64,000 nt of DNA from Cololabis saira (lineage: Eukaryota > Chordata > Actinopteri > Beloniformes > Belonidae), in assembly GCF_033807715.1 (NCBI RefSeq), contig NC_084606.1:37072401-37136400 (forward strand), given 5' to 3'. The translations under genes and the position numbers were made by a program. Positions 25,510-37,430 of this stretch are shown piece by piece (the stretch's first letter is position 1; every line of letters starts with the position of its first letter). Below the pieces are notes generated by a model, which was not told the DNA's origin, did not search any database, and worked only from the letters and a program-made list of their open reading frames with translations.

Positions 25510-25955
25510 CATGTACCACCAGTTAAGGTCCATAAAGTCACTACAGGAGAAACATTTGGAGCAGATGAAGATCTACTGAGACAAACAACAGTTGGGCTAC
25601 GTGTGGAGTACACAAGCCCAGAGGAGAGTGATGTCATCATTGTGTTCTGTCCAATCAGCTCTCGTGTTGGGTCAGATGTGGAAGCAGCCATGAGGAAGGT
25701 TTCAGGTACTGTGTTCCAGCTGTTTTATCTGTTGGTATGCAACAGATTACTTCATGTTGGACTGATGTTTCACATGAAACCACCATGTTAATGTACACAT
25801 GGATGCATTTTATAAATACATAGACACATGTAGTAGTCTTGTAACGGACCTTTAAACAGCTACAATAAACATGAATAAATACTATTTTAATAAATGAGGT
25901 TGAAGCCTCAGTTGCATCTCATGTTCTTTTTTCTGGTGTCAGCAGATGATAAAAA

Positions 25956-28900
25956 TTCAATTCAATTCAATTCAATTTTATTTATATAGCGTCTAATACA
26001 ACAGAGTTGTCTCTAGACGCTTTACAGAGACCCATACCCAGAACATGACCCCCGAGCAGTTATTACATAAACAATGGCAGGTAAAAACTCCCCTAGTGGG
26101 AGAAAAACCTTAAGCCAAACAGTGGCAAGGAAAAACTCCCCTTTAGGAGGGAAGAAACCTTGAGCAGGACCAGGCTCATAAGGGGGGACCCTCCTGCCGA
26201 GGGCCAGACTGGTGGGTCAGGGACGGCAACAGCACAGCAGGCAGGTGGAAGCAGCAACGGGATGACCAGGGGTGGGGACCGCAGGCCGGCACGCAGCTCC
26301 CGAAGCTCCGGCCCAATCAGCAAGTCCCAGGTCGGGGTGCAGGGTCGGGGAAAGACTTGTGCTCCGTAATGCAAGCTACAAGCCACCCACGACCACCTGC
26401 AGGACAAAAGAGAGAAAAGGGAGGAGAAGGGGGGGCCAGCAACGAGATGACCAGGGGTGGGGACCGCAGGCCAGCACGCAGCTCCCGAAGCTCCGGCCCA
26501 ATCAGCAAGTCCCAGGTTGGGGTGCAGGGTCAGGGAAAGACTTGTGCTCCGTAATGCAAGCTACAAGCCACCCACGACCACCTGCAGGACAAAAGAGAGA
26601 AAAGGGAGGAGAAGGGGGGGCCAGCAACGGGATGACCAGGGGTGGGGACCGCAGGCCAGCATGCAGCTCCCGAAGCTCCGGCCCAATCAGCAAGTCCCAG
26701 TTTGGGGTGCAGGGTCAGGGAAAGACTTGTGCTCCGTAATGCAAGCTACAAGCCACCCACGACCACCTGCAGGTTCCGGTGTCCGGCAAAGGATGCTGCA
26801 ACATGGACAAAAGAGAGAAAAGGGAGGAGAAGGGGGGGCCAGCACAAGAAACTACAGGAGCGACTCTGACACACTAAAGTTTACACTACCTAGAGATTTA
26901 CCAACACCAGCTAGAGGTTTACTAAAAACTAACTATAGGCTTTACTAAACAGAAATGTTTTAAGTTTAGTTTTAAAGGTGGAGGTGGTGTCAGCCTCCTT
27001 AACCCAGATTGGAAGTTGGTTCCATAGTAGTGGTGCCTGATAGCAGAACGCCCGCCCTCCAAATCTACATTTAGATACTCTAGGAACTACGAGTAAACCT
27101 GCACTCTGAGAACGGAGAGCTCTGACAGGAACATAAGGCACTATCAGGTCTTGCAAATAATGCGGAGCTAAGCCGTTTTGGGCTTTATACGCAAGTAATA
27201 AAATTTTAAATTGGATTCTGAATTTTACGGGTAACCAATGGAGCGACGCTAACACTGGAGAGACGTGGTCTCTCCTGCTAATTCCTGTCAGTACTCGTGC
27301 TGCTGCATTTTGGATCAGCTGGAGCCTATTCAGCAAATTACTTGGACATCCTGCTAACAACACATTACAGTAATCTAGTCTAGAAGATACAAACGCATGA
27401 ACTAGTTTTTCTGCATCACTCTGCGAGAGGATTTTCCTAATCTTTGCAATATTACGGAGATGGAAAAAGGCTATTTTACAAACCTGATTGACATATGGTT
27501 TAAACGACAAATCCTGATCGAAAACAACACCAAGGTTTCTCACAGTTGCAGTGGAAGCCATCGCAACACCATCTAGTCCCTTCCTAAGATGCTCTGGACC
27601 AAGAATGATAACCTCTGTTTTATCTGAATTTAGAAGCAGGAAATTTCTGGACATCCAGTCCTTGATGTCCCTAAGACATGCCTGAAGTTTAACTAACGGT
27701 TCTGTTTCATCCGGCTTCATAGACAAGTAGAGCTGCGTATCATCAGCATAACAATGAAAGTGTATGCCGTGATTCTGGATTATACTTCCCAATGGCTGCA
27801 TGTATAAACTGAACAAGATTGGCCCTAGCACTGAACCCTGCGGAACACCATAACAGACCCTTGACTGTTCTGAAGAAACCTCATGTACATGAACAAACTG
27901 GAACCTGTCAGATAGATATGATTTAAACCAACATAGAGCTGTCCCTTTAATCCCAACGACATGCTCTAACCTGTGCAGTAAAATGCCATGATCTATAGTG
28001 TCAAAAGCAGCACTGAGGTCCAGTAGAACCAGTATGGACACTAATCCCTTATCTGAGGCCATAAGGAGGTCATTCGTGACTCGAACCAGTGCTGTCTCTG
28101 TGCTATGATGCATTCTGAACCCTGACTGAAAGACTTCAAACAGATCATTTCTATACAAATAGTCACATAACTGGCTTGAAACTGCCTTTTCCAGAATTTT
28201 AGATACAAATGGAAGGTTGGAAATTGGTCTATAATTAGCTAAGGTGTCTGGGTCAAGAGAAGGTTTTTTAAGTAAAGGTTTAATTACTGCGACTTTGAAA
28301 ACCTGTGGTACATATCCTAAACTTAGGGATAGGTTAATTTGGTCCAGTATTGTCGTACCAATAAGAGAAAAAATATGTTTGAATAGTCGAGTCGGGATGG
28401 GGTCTAACATACATGTGGTTGACTTAGCTCTATTGACGAGTGAGGTCAGCTCAGGGAGGTCTATAGGATCAAAACAGTCTAGAGGCAAGTCAGAGCCTAG
28501 GGAAGTCGCTAAAGCTGAAGAAACACCTACAACCGGCTGGTTGATTTCTTGTCTAATTCTCGCGATTTTACTGTTGAAGAAGCTCATAAAGTCCTCACTA
28601 CTGAGAGCTGCAGGAATGCACGGCTCAACAGAGTTGTGACTCTTTGTCAGCCTGGCTACAGTGCTGAACAGAAAACGTGGGTTACTTTTGTTATCCTCTA
28701 TCAACGTTGAATAATAAGCTGTTCTGGCTTTGCGAATGGCTTTTTTATATACTATTAGAATATCTTTCCATTCACGATAAGAGTCTACAGACCTACAAGA
28801 GTACTACTTCCTTTCCATTTTACGCACGTTTTGTTTCAACATGCGGATATCTGAATTATACCAGGGAGTTAAGCTCCTGTGGCTAGAAACCCTCCTTTTC

Positions 28901-29567
28901 AAAGGAGCAACTTCATCTAAAGCTGAATGCAACAAATCAGCAGTGTTACTAGCAAGGAAATCCACATCTGCAGAGGTAGAACCCAGGTCACTGGCCTCGA
29001 TTACATCACTATTTCGCACTGTCGTAAGATAAGCAATGGCCTCCCTAAATTTAACAATAACTTCATCAGACAAACATCTGCTAAAATAATACCTCCTATT
29101 TTGCACTTCAACATCAACAAAATTAAATTCAAACGTTATTAAGTAATGGTCGGATAAAAGGGAGTTTACAGGTGACACCAACAGACCATCAGTTTCAACA
29201 CCGTAGGTGAGAACGAGATCGAGAGTATGATTAAAACAGTGCGTCGGTTTATCCACTTTTTGTGAGATACCCATTGATTCTAGAAGAGAATCGAAGGCTA
29301 ATTTAAGATTATCGCTTTCAACATCCATATGAATGTTAAAATCACCCACTATGATGAATTTATCTGTGCTGATCAATAATCCAGAAAGGAAATCTGAAAA
29401 TTCAGACAAAAACTCTAGATACGCACCAGCAGGGGGCCGGTACACTACCACTAACACAACTGGCTTCTCTGATTTCCAGCTCGGAAATTTCAGACCAAGC
29501 ATGAGGCTTTCAAATGTATTATAGTTGCACTTAGGTTCAATTTTTGTTTGGAGACCGGAGTTATAAA
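25956..29567 (-). mobile_element. L2-like LINE, 5'-truncated, inserted in unit 7 exon 3
   Basis: The minus-strand element ends 3' in a TTCAA pentamer tail next to a TTATATAGCG motif, as in fish L2-type LINEs. Its 5' end is cut at about 29567, where exon sequence TCATTCTAG resumes. It contains the endonuclease/reverse-transcriptase ORF2 and a 3' UTR with 185-bp tandem repeats. ORF1 is absent because of 5' truncation. Confidence 0.88.
26259..26815. repeat. 185-bp tandem repeat in the LINE 3' UTR, three copies
   Basis: A unit containing ATGACCAGGGGTGGGGACCG, GCTCCCGAAGCTCCGG and GGGAAAGACTTGTGCTCCG recurs with a period of 185 bp, starting near 26259, 26444 and 26629. It is GC-rich and lies between ORF2 and the 3' tail. 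The second L2-like copy (about 34-40 kb) lacks it, so it is private to this copy or subfamily. Confidence 0.85.
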
Positions 29568-29571
29568 TCAT
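26929..29571 (-). pseudogene. L2-like ORF2 (endonuclease + reverse transcriptase) with one stop
   Basis: The N-terminal part (29571-28804) carries endonuclease motifs (VGDFNIHMD, SDHYLITFEF). The rest (28803-26929) carries reverse transcriptase motifs ([34 protein letters not shown] and the catalytic YADDTQ). The two parts are in the same frame and separated by a single TAG at 28806-28804. The related copy near 36.7 kb has TGG (Trp) there, so one point mutation broke the frame. Otherwise it is open from the truncated start to the stop. It would reverse-transcribe LINE RNA at nicked target DNA. Confidence 0.88.
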
Positions 29572-30938
29572 TCTAGTTGTGATGCATCACACCCGAAAGG
29601 TCAACTACTCAACCGTTGGGAGAAGGTGGTCTGAGACCTTCAGGAATATTGTCCTGGATGTTGATGTCTTCTTCCACGAGACTGTACCAGGACTACTGAT
29701 CTGTGATGAAAACAGGAAGACCGTCCTCCAAATACAGGAATCTTTAGGTCAGTTTAATAATAGTGTTGGCATTTCTGATAACAAGAGAAACTCGTTTACA
29801 CGACAATTAAAGAAGTTCCTACTTGAGACTCGGTCAGAATCAGTCTCTGTCAGCAGCAGCAAAGGTAGGAATCCAGATTAATGCAAGTTCTAGTGTTAAC
29901 TGCATGTTTTATACTTATAAACTGGTCAAATGTTTTATCTTTTATACATTTAGAACAATTTAATTTCTTGAATATTGAAATGAGATTTATCACATAAAAA
30001 AACAATGAAAAATGCAGATCAAAGAAAAACAAAAATAAAGTTGTATTTGATGAAGTTGTTTTGTTCGATAAAGAAAGTAACTGTGTTTTACATGTCATGG
30101 CACTCATGTTCTACAACTTTCATTATTTAAGTTATATGACTTTTAAATTGGAACATTTAAAGGAAGATTATTGATTTGAACAACCATAGATTAATTATTA
30201 GATAACATGGAGTTTAATCTTTTGTTAGTGTCAAAGACTATATGTGTTGATGCAGTTCTTACTGAAACTGGAAAATCAATTTCCAGAAAAATACAAATTA
30301 ATGTTGGAACATAAGCCGTTTGACCAACATTTAAATAATTTACAGGAACCCTGACATTTTATTATATAAAAGTGGTTCTCTAGATTGAGTTTCAACAAAC
30401 TGAATACATTTGAACTCTTTAAACATACAGAAAGTGTATGAAAATACTGTTAGTACAGACATCTCCTTCTGTTCACTGCTATCTCATTATACGTCTGTAC
30501 AGGTCATGTTGTGAATGGCACAAAATACTGTCAATAGATGCAAAGAGAGCTGAATTTATGGCCTCTGCGCCCTCAGATCTGGATGAGTAATGACATATGT
30601 ATCTACGTATTCAAGCGTTACAGGAAGAGGCCAAATTCTTTGTTTGTTTGAACAAATGTGGTGAATGAAGTGGATTCTGAATCGGATTTACATGAAGACA
30701 ATAAGGTTTTACAGAGAAATCTGGACTTCCTACAATACACTATCTTTGGGTTAACTTTCTTCTGGATCGTCAGTTGTAGGATCTTCAATACTGGCATTCT
30801 GTAACATTTATGTAAAAGTGTGTCGCCCGTTTTACATCATTGGTCTTTACGAACTGGCCCAAGCAAGACAGAAAATGTCATGGTTTCCCAGTTGGGGATA
30901 GGTTTTCTCCATGATCACTCACTCTCCTGTCATTCCAG

Positions 30939-32398
30939 ATCCTGCCACCCTCATCAGCCAGATCAACCCCTCATCCTCATCAGCCCCTTGTACACGGGCC
31001 CAGGCAGCTCAGAGGACCCGGGTTCCCCCTCAGGCAGCTCTCGAGTCTCGATACCGGCCTCCTGACCCGCCTGCTACGTCCCGAGACCGGCCTCCTGACC
31101 CGCCTGCTACGTCCCGAGACCGGCCTCCTGACCCGCCTGCTACATCAGGAGACCGGCCTCCTGACCCGCCTGCTACGTCCCGAGACCGGCCTCCTGACCC
31201 ACCTGCTACGTCAGGAGACCGGCCTCCTGACCTGCCTGCTACGTCCCGAGACCGGCCTCCTGACCCGCCTGCTACGTCAGGAGACCGGCCTCCTGACCTG
31301 CCTGCTACGTCCCGAGACCGGCCTCCTGACCCACCTGCTACGTCAGGAGACCGGCCTCCTGACCCGCCTGCTACGTCCCGAGACCGGCCTCCTGACCCGC
31401 CTGCTACATCAGGAGACCGGCCTCCTGACCCGCCTGCTACGTCCCGAGACCGGCCTCCTGACCCGTCTGCTACGTCCCGAGACCGGCCTCCTGACCCACC
31501 TGCTACGTCAGGAGACCGGCCTCCTGACCCGCCTGCTACGTCCCGAGACCGGCCTCCTGACCCACCTGCTACGTCAGGAGACCGGCCTCCTGACCTGCCT
31601 GCTACGTCCCGAGACCGGCCTCCTGACCCGCCTGCTACGTCAGGAGACCGGCCTCCTGACCTGCCTGCTACGTCCCGAGACCGGCCTCCTGACCCACCTG
31701 CTACGTCAGGAGACCGGCCTCCTGACCCGCCTGCTACGTCCCGAGACCGGCCTCCTGACCCGCCTGCTACATCAGGAGACCGGCCTCCTGACCCGCCTGC
31801 TACGTCCCGAGACCGGCCTCCTGACCCGCCTGCTACGTCCCGAGACCGGCCTCCTGACCCGCCTGCTACGTCAGGAGACCGGCCTCCTGACCCGCCTGCT
31901 ACATCAGGAGACCGGCCTCCTGACCCGCCTGCTACGTCCCGAGACCGGCCTCCTGACCCGTCTGCTACGTCCCGAGACCGGCCTCCTGACCCGCCTGCTA
32001 CGTCAGGAGACCGGCCTCCTGACCCGCCTGCTACATCAGGAGACCGGCCTCCTGACCCACCTGCTACGTCAGGAGACCGGCCTCCTGACCCGCCTGCTAC
32101 GTCCCGAGACCGGCCTCCTGACCCACCTGCTACGTCAGGAGACCGGCCTCCTGACCCGCCTGCTACGTCCCGAGACCGGCCTCCTGACCCACCTGCTACG
32201 TCAGGAGACCGGCCTCCTGACCCGCCTGCTACGTCAGGAGACCGGCCTCCTGACCCGCCTGCTACGTCCCGAGACCGGCCTCCTGACCCACCTGCTACGT
32301 CAGGAGACCGGCCTCCTGACCCGCCCGCTACGTCCCAAGAACGGCTTCCTGACCCGCCTGCTACGTCCCGAGACCCGAGAATTGTTTCTTACATATGA
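30939..32398 (+). CDS. Terminal exon with a 40-copy Pro-rich repeat tail
   Basis: A strong acceptor (ctcctgtcattccag, ending 30938) opens a 1460-nt exon in phase 1, which fits the phase-1 ends of the array exons. It encodes DPATLISQINPSSSSAPC and a short linker, then about 40 copies of an 11-residue repeat (RPPDPPATSRD or RPPDPPATSGD), and ends PRIVSYI with stop at 32396-32398. An AATAAA follows 175 bp later. The frame stays open through all repeats. It probably is the last exon of the array gene or of its last member. The tail is Pro, Asp and Arg rich and likely disordered (inference). Confidence 0.6.
31054..32374 (+). repeat. 33-bp minisatellite, about 40 copies
   Basis: The unit is CGGCCTCCTGACCCGCCTGC plus TACGTCCCGAGAC or TACGTCAGGAGAC. 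The CCCGAG and CAGGAG forms often alternate, giving a 66-bp higher-order period. Rare variants (CTGCCTGC, CGTCTGC, CATCAGG) recur in blocks, a sign of segmental duplication inside the tract. A three-to-four-copy version is at about 3245-3357. Confidence 0.95.
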
Positions 32399-32572
32399 AA
32401 GAGTTGGATGAATTATCACATCTCAATGTTTGTTTTATTCATTTATATTCATTAGAAGTTAACTGTTTTAGAGTTCATAAAGCTGTACGCAAATACTGCT
32501 TTATAAATGAAATATACACATATGTATTATTAAACATTGCTGAACAATTTTCTGTAAAAACTATTTACGTTG

Positions 32573-32578
32573 AATAAA
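32573..32578 (+). terminator. Polyadenylation signal AATAAA
   Basis: A canonical hexamer lies 175 bp after the stop codon of the Pro-rich terminal exon, in AT-rich sequence. It supports the end of a transcript here. Confidence 0.6.
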
Positions 32579-32599
32579 CTTGAAATAATAATAACACTT

Positions 32600-33500
32600 G
32601 GATGATGTTTTTCAAGTTTAAAACAGCAGTATTTACTTTTATTTACCTTTATTGTTTATAATATTTTATTATAAACACACCTTTTTCTATACTTGCATAA
32701 ATCAGTGTTTCCCAACACTGGTCTTTGGGGGGGTAGTCATTGTGTTATTGATGTTTTAATGGTGTTTTGATGGTGAGTATTTAACCGTGTTTTCTAGTAT
32801 TTAACGTAAATTTGAGTATTTAATCGTGAGGTTTGCTGTTGCCATGACGACAGAGGTGGTGTAACTGATGTGAAATTATTATTTTTAACACAAACCACAA
32901 CCGTTTCCTACTTCTAACCAATCATAAGTGGTGCCTTAACTTAACCAGACCTTAACCAGAGCGTCGTCAAAACACAAAATATAATTTTTAATGACTTTTG
33001 AACCAGGGAACGTTTGACACAGGGAATTCCCTCTGGGCGTCCCATCTACGTCATAAAGTGACGAGTCGGGATCCTGAACACGTGACCAGTGCCCCGATCG
33101 AGTGCACCCGATTTGACTGTTATCAGCCCATTGAATGAGGCACACTTTAGTCCCATAATTATGGGCTAGCGGGGACCTAATAACGTGCTAGTAGTTACCA
33201 GCCATTTGTTTCAGTGATCCCTTGTTTGTGTAGCCCAGTAGTGTTGTGTAAATTTAATCCAACCTGTTACAGTACAGCATATTCTTAGTATGTCTCCGCC
33301 AATCAGGGGGGCTGGTTGTTACTATGTAGGGACCCGGATGTGTGGTAATTTTTTATTTTTTTTACCTTGTCTGCACACATATTAATGGTTGATACCATGC
33401 CGGTAGAAACCAGAGGCATACATATGTGCATTATTACTGTATTTAGTATATATACATATATATATATATGCATACATACATATACACATACAAACCCAGT
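32600..33500. other. Unassigned spacer after the array
   Basis: I see no convincing gene. A CAGTGTTTCCCAAC motif at about 32703 looks like a hAT-type terminus (weak). A TA-rich microsatellite lies around 33450-33480. Confidence 0.4.
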
Positions 33501-33774
33501 GATTTATTATTCTTTTTCTTTTGGGGTGGTGGGGATGGTGGGGGGGGGGCTGACATCCACTGCCGATCCAGGAAGCAGGAACACACGGAGGCACACGTCA
33601 AGCACTGGAAATCTGCAACAAAAACCACAAACAAAACACAAAACCGACACGGAGCCGACCAAAACACGAGCAGCGATCAACCCAAATCTCGAGATCCGAA
33701 TACGGTCTGAGCTAAGCTACCGCTACCGCTACCTAACCCCAAAAACTACAGAGAAAGCATGCAGGTGAACAAGC

Positions 33775-33815
33775 CTGTGTGTATGTCTATGTGTGTGTAT
33801 GCGTGTATGTATATG

Positions 33816-33862
<47 letters not shown>

Positions 33863-34214
33863 GGTGTGTGTGTGTGTGTGTGTGTGTGTATGTATATGTA
33901 TACGTCCGTGTGTATGTACATGTCTGTTTGGCTATTCGTGTGTGTGTATGTATGTGTGTGTGTGTGTGTACGTATATGTTTGTGTGGCTGTGTATGTGTG
34001 GCTATGTGTGTGTATGTGTGTGTGTATATGAATATGACTTAAGTGGCTGTATGTGTGCGTGTACACGTGTATATGTATGTGTGGCTAGGTGTGTGTGTGT
34101 ATGTATAGCTATGTGTGCGTATGTGTGCATGTATGAATACATACACATATATGTGTATGTGTGCTTTTGTGTGTGTGCACATGTCTATGTGTATGTGTGT
34201 GGGTATGGGAGTGG

Positions 34215-34285
<71 letters not shown>

Positions 34286-34317
34286 TGTGTGTCTGTGTGT
34301 CTGTGTGTCTGTGTGTC

Positions 34318-34413
<96 letters not shown>

Positions 34414-34430
34414 CGTGTGAGTGTGAGTGT
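33775..34430 (+). repeat. TG-rich microsatellite, about 650 bp
   Basis: Long (TG)n runs are mixed with TGTATG and TGTCTG interruptions. The longest clean tract is at about 34217-34405, ending in a (GC)n stretch. Open frames on both strands here (Cys/Val or His/Thr repeats) are artefacts of the dinucleotide repeat. Confidence 0.95.
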
Positions 34431-34872
34431 GCAGTCCAACATCCCCCCATTCATACTGACAACATAAGACATAGACACCTGGGAATGGTGCCACACCGCC
34501 GCCGCGCCAGCCCGCGCACCCCCCGGCCAGGGGAGGCCCGATCCCCAGACCCGGCCCCACCCCCCCAGCTAGAAAGTACAGGAACGATGGACAAAAATGA
34601 TAGCTGTGAGATATTTATAATAAATAAAAATGGTAATGGAGAAGAGAGGAAGGGAAAAGGAGAGGAGAAGAAGGGTGAGAGGCACCGCCCAGCAGATCAT
34701 GTCGGTGCCCCCCTGCAGCATAAGCCTATAGCAGCATATCTACCGCGAAGCTATATTTGAGACTAACTATTATAGTCTTGTTCTATAGCTGCAACTATGA
34801 CTACTGACTCTAACACACTAGAGTTTACACTACCTAGAGATTTACCAACACCAGCTAAAGGTTTACTAAACA

Positions 34873-37363
34873 CTAACTATAGGCTTTACTAAACAGAAAG
34901 GTTTTAAGTTTAGTTTTAAAGGTGGAGGTGGTGTCAGCCTCCTTAACCCAGATTGGAAGTTGGTTCCAAAGTAATGGTGCCTGATAGCAGAATGCCCGCC
35001 CTCCAAATCTACATTTAGATACTCTAGGAACTACGAGTAAACCTGTACTCTGGGAGCGGAGAGCTCTGCCAGGAACATAAGGCACTATCAAATCTTGTAA
35101 ATAATGCGGAGCTAAGCCGTTTTGGGCTTTATATGCAAGTAATACAATTTTAAATTGGATTCTGAATTTTACAGGTAGCCAATGGAGTGACGCTAACACT
35201 GGAGAGACGTGGTCTCTCCTGCTGATTCCTGTCAGTACTCGTGCTGCTGCATTCTGGATCAGCTGGAACCTATTCAGCAAATTACTTTGACATCCTGCTA
35301 ATAACACATTACAGTAATCCAGTCTAGAAGATACAAACGCATGAACTAGTTTTTCTGCATCACTCTGCGAGAGGATTTTCCTAATTTTTGCAATATTACG
35401 GAGATGGAAAAACACTATTTTACAAACCTGATTATTATATGGTTTAAACGACAAATCCTGATCGAAAACAACACCAAGGTTTCTCACAGTTGCACTGGAA
35501 GCCATCGCAACACCATCTAATTCCTTCCTAACATGCTCTGGACCAAGAATGATAACCTCTGTTTTATCTGAATTTAGAAGCAAGAAATTTCTGGACATCC
35601 AGTCCTTGATGTCCCTAAGACATGCCTGAAGTTTAACTAACGGTTCTGTTTCATCCAACTTCATAGACAAATAGAGCTGTGTATCATCAGCATAGCAATG
35701 AAAGTGTATGCCGTGATTCTGGATTATACTTCCCAACTGCTGCATGTACAAACTGAACAAGATTAGCCCTAGCACTGAACCCCACCACAACAGACCCCTG
35801 ACTGTTCTGAAGAAACCTCATGTACATGAACGAACTGGAACCTGTCAGATAGATATGATTTAAACCAACGTAGAGCTGTCCCTTTAATCCCAACAACATG
35901 CTCTAACCTGTGCAGTAAAATGCCATGATCAACAGTGTCAAAAGCAGCACTGAGGTCCAGTAGAACCAATATGGACACTAGTCCCTTATCTGAGGAAGTC
36001 ATTCGTGACTCGAACCAGTGCTGTCTCTGTGCTATGATGCATTCTGAACCCTGACTGAAAGACTTCAAACAGATCATTTCTATACAAATAGTCACATAAC
36101 TGGCTTGAAACTGCCTTTTCCAGAATTTTAGACACAGAGGGAAGGTTGGAAATTGGCCTATAATTAGCTAAGGTGTCTGGGTCAAGAGAAGGTTTTTTAA
36201 GTAAAGGTTTAATTACTGCCACTTTGAAAGCCTGTGGTACATATCCTAAGCTTAGGGATAGGTTGATTTGGTCCAGTATTGTCGCACTAATAAGAGAAAA
36301 AACATTTTTGAATAGTCGAGTCGGGATGGGGTCTGACATACATGTGGTAGACTTAGCTCTATTAACGAGTGAAGTCAGCTCAGGGAGGTCTATAGGATCA
36401 AAACAGTCTAGAGTCAAGTCAGAGCCTAGGGAAGTCGCTAAAGCTGAAGAAACACCCACAACCGGCTGGTTGATTTCTTCTCTAATTCTCGTGATTTTAC
36501 TGTTAAAGAAGCTCATAAAGTCTTCACTACTGAGAGCTGCATGAATGCACGGCTCAACAGAGTTGTGACTCTTTGTCAGCCTGGCTACAATGCTGAACAG
36601 AAAACGTGGGTTACTTTTGTTATCCTCTATCAACGTTGAATAATAAGCTGTTCTGGCTTTGCGAATGGCTTTTTTATATACTATTAGAATATCTTTCCAT
36701 TCACGATAGGAGTCTACAGACTTACAAGAGTACCACTTCCTTTCCATTTTACGCACGTTTTGTTTTAACATGCGAATATCTGAATTATACCAGGGAGTTA
36801 AGCTCCTGTGGCTAGAAACCCTCCTTTTCAAAGGAGCAACTAACAAGAAAATCAACATCAACATCAGAGGTAGAACCCAGGTCACTGGCCTCTATTGCTT
36901 CAGTAGAGGCTTCACTATTTTCCACTGTCGCAAGATGAGCAATGGCCTCCTTAAATTTAGCAATAGCTTCATCAGACAAACATCTGCTAAAATAATACCT
37001 CCTGACCTGCACTTCAACATCAACAACATTCAATTCCAACGTTATTAAATAATGGTCGGATAAAAGGGAGTTAACAGGTGACACCAACAGACCATCAGTT
37101 TCAACACCGTAGGTGAGAACGAGATCGAGAGTATGATCAAAACAATGCGTCGGCCCGTCCACTTTTTGTGAGATACCCCTTGATTCTAGAAGAGAATTGA
37201 AAGCTAATTTAAGATTATCGCTTTCAACATCCATATGAATATTAAAATCACCCAATATGATGAATTTATCTGTACTGATCAATAATCCAGAAAGGAAATC
37301 TGAAAATTCAGACAAAAACTCTGGATAAGCGCCAGCAGGGGGCCGACACACTACCACTAACAC
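34873..37363 (-). pseudogene. L2-like ORF2, multiply frameshifted
   Basis: The endonuclease part (37363-36812) has GDFNIHMD and SDHYLITLEL. Reverse transcriptase parts are at 36885-35986, 36095-35769 and 35790-34873, in differing frames. Against the first copy, about 40 bp is missing near 36840, eight bp near 35995, and part of the VPQG motif region near 35780. The YADDTQ motif itself remains. The protein is dead as annotated. Confidence 0.88.
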
Positions 37364-37430
37364 AACTGGCTTCTCTGATTTCCAGCTCGGAAATTTCAGA
37401 CTAAGCGTGAGGCTTTCAAATGTATTATAA

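Larger units (their letters stand above)
24283..29881 (+). pseudogene. Array unit 7: module split by an LTR and a LINE
   Basis: The exons are 24283-24312, 25523-25705 and an interrupted third exon (25946-25955 continued at 29568-29864). The candidate solo LTR lies in the intron before the second exon, its end 13 bp from that exon. The LINE sits ten bases into the third exon and leaves a small deletion at the junction. The second exon has the SSRVGSD and KVSG variants. Downstream of the LINE the frame continues to the usual stop at 29879-29881. A transcript would need to remove the LINE or skip the exon, so this module is probably not translated as such. Confidence 0.8.
22604..30870 (+). repeat. 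Tandem array, second block (unit 7 and the following spacer)
   Basis: Array sequence resumes at 22604 with ATAAACTGGTCAAATG, overlapping by about 36 bp the sequence that ends at 13057. It includes one spacer, unit 7 exons and another spacer that leads into the terminal exon. It is interrupted by three insertions: a fold-back element (23567-23969), a candidate solo LTR (24401-25509) and an L2-like LINE (about 25956-29567). With those removed the order matches units 1-6. Confidence 0.9.

Noticed and set aside
26160..26948. Overlapping open frames with repeated RSSGPISKSQ and similar
   Set aside because: Products of the GC-rich 185-bp repeats in a LINE 3' UTR; no function expected.
33767..34467. 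Long open frames rich in Cys/Val or His/Thr on both strands
   Set aside because: They are translations of a TG/CA microsatellite; no codon structure or splice signals.
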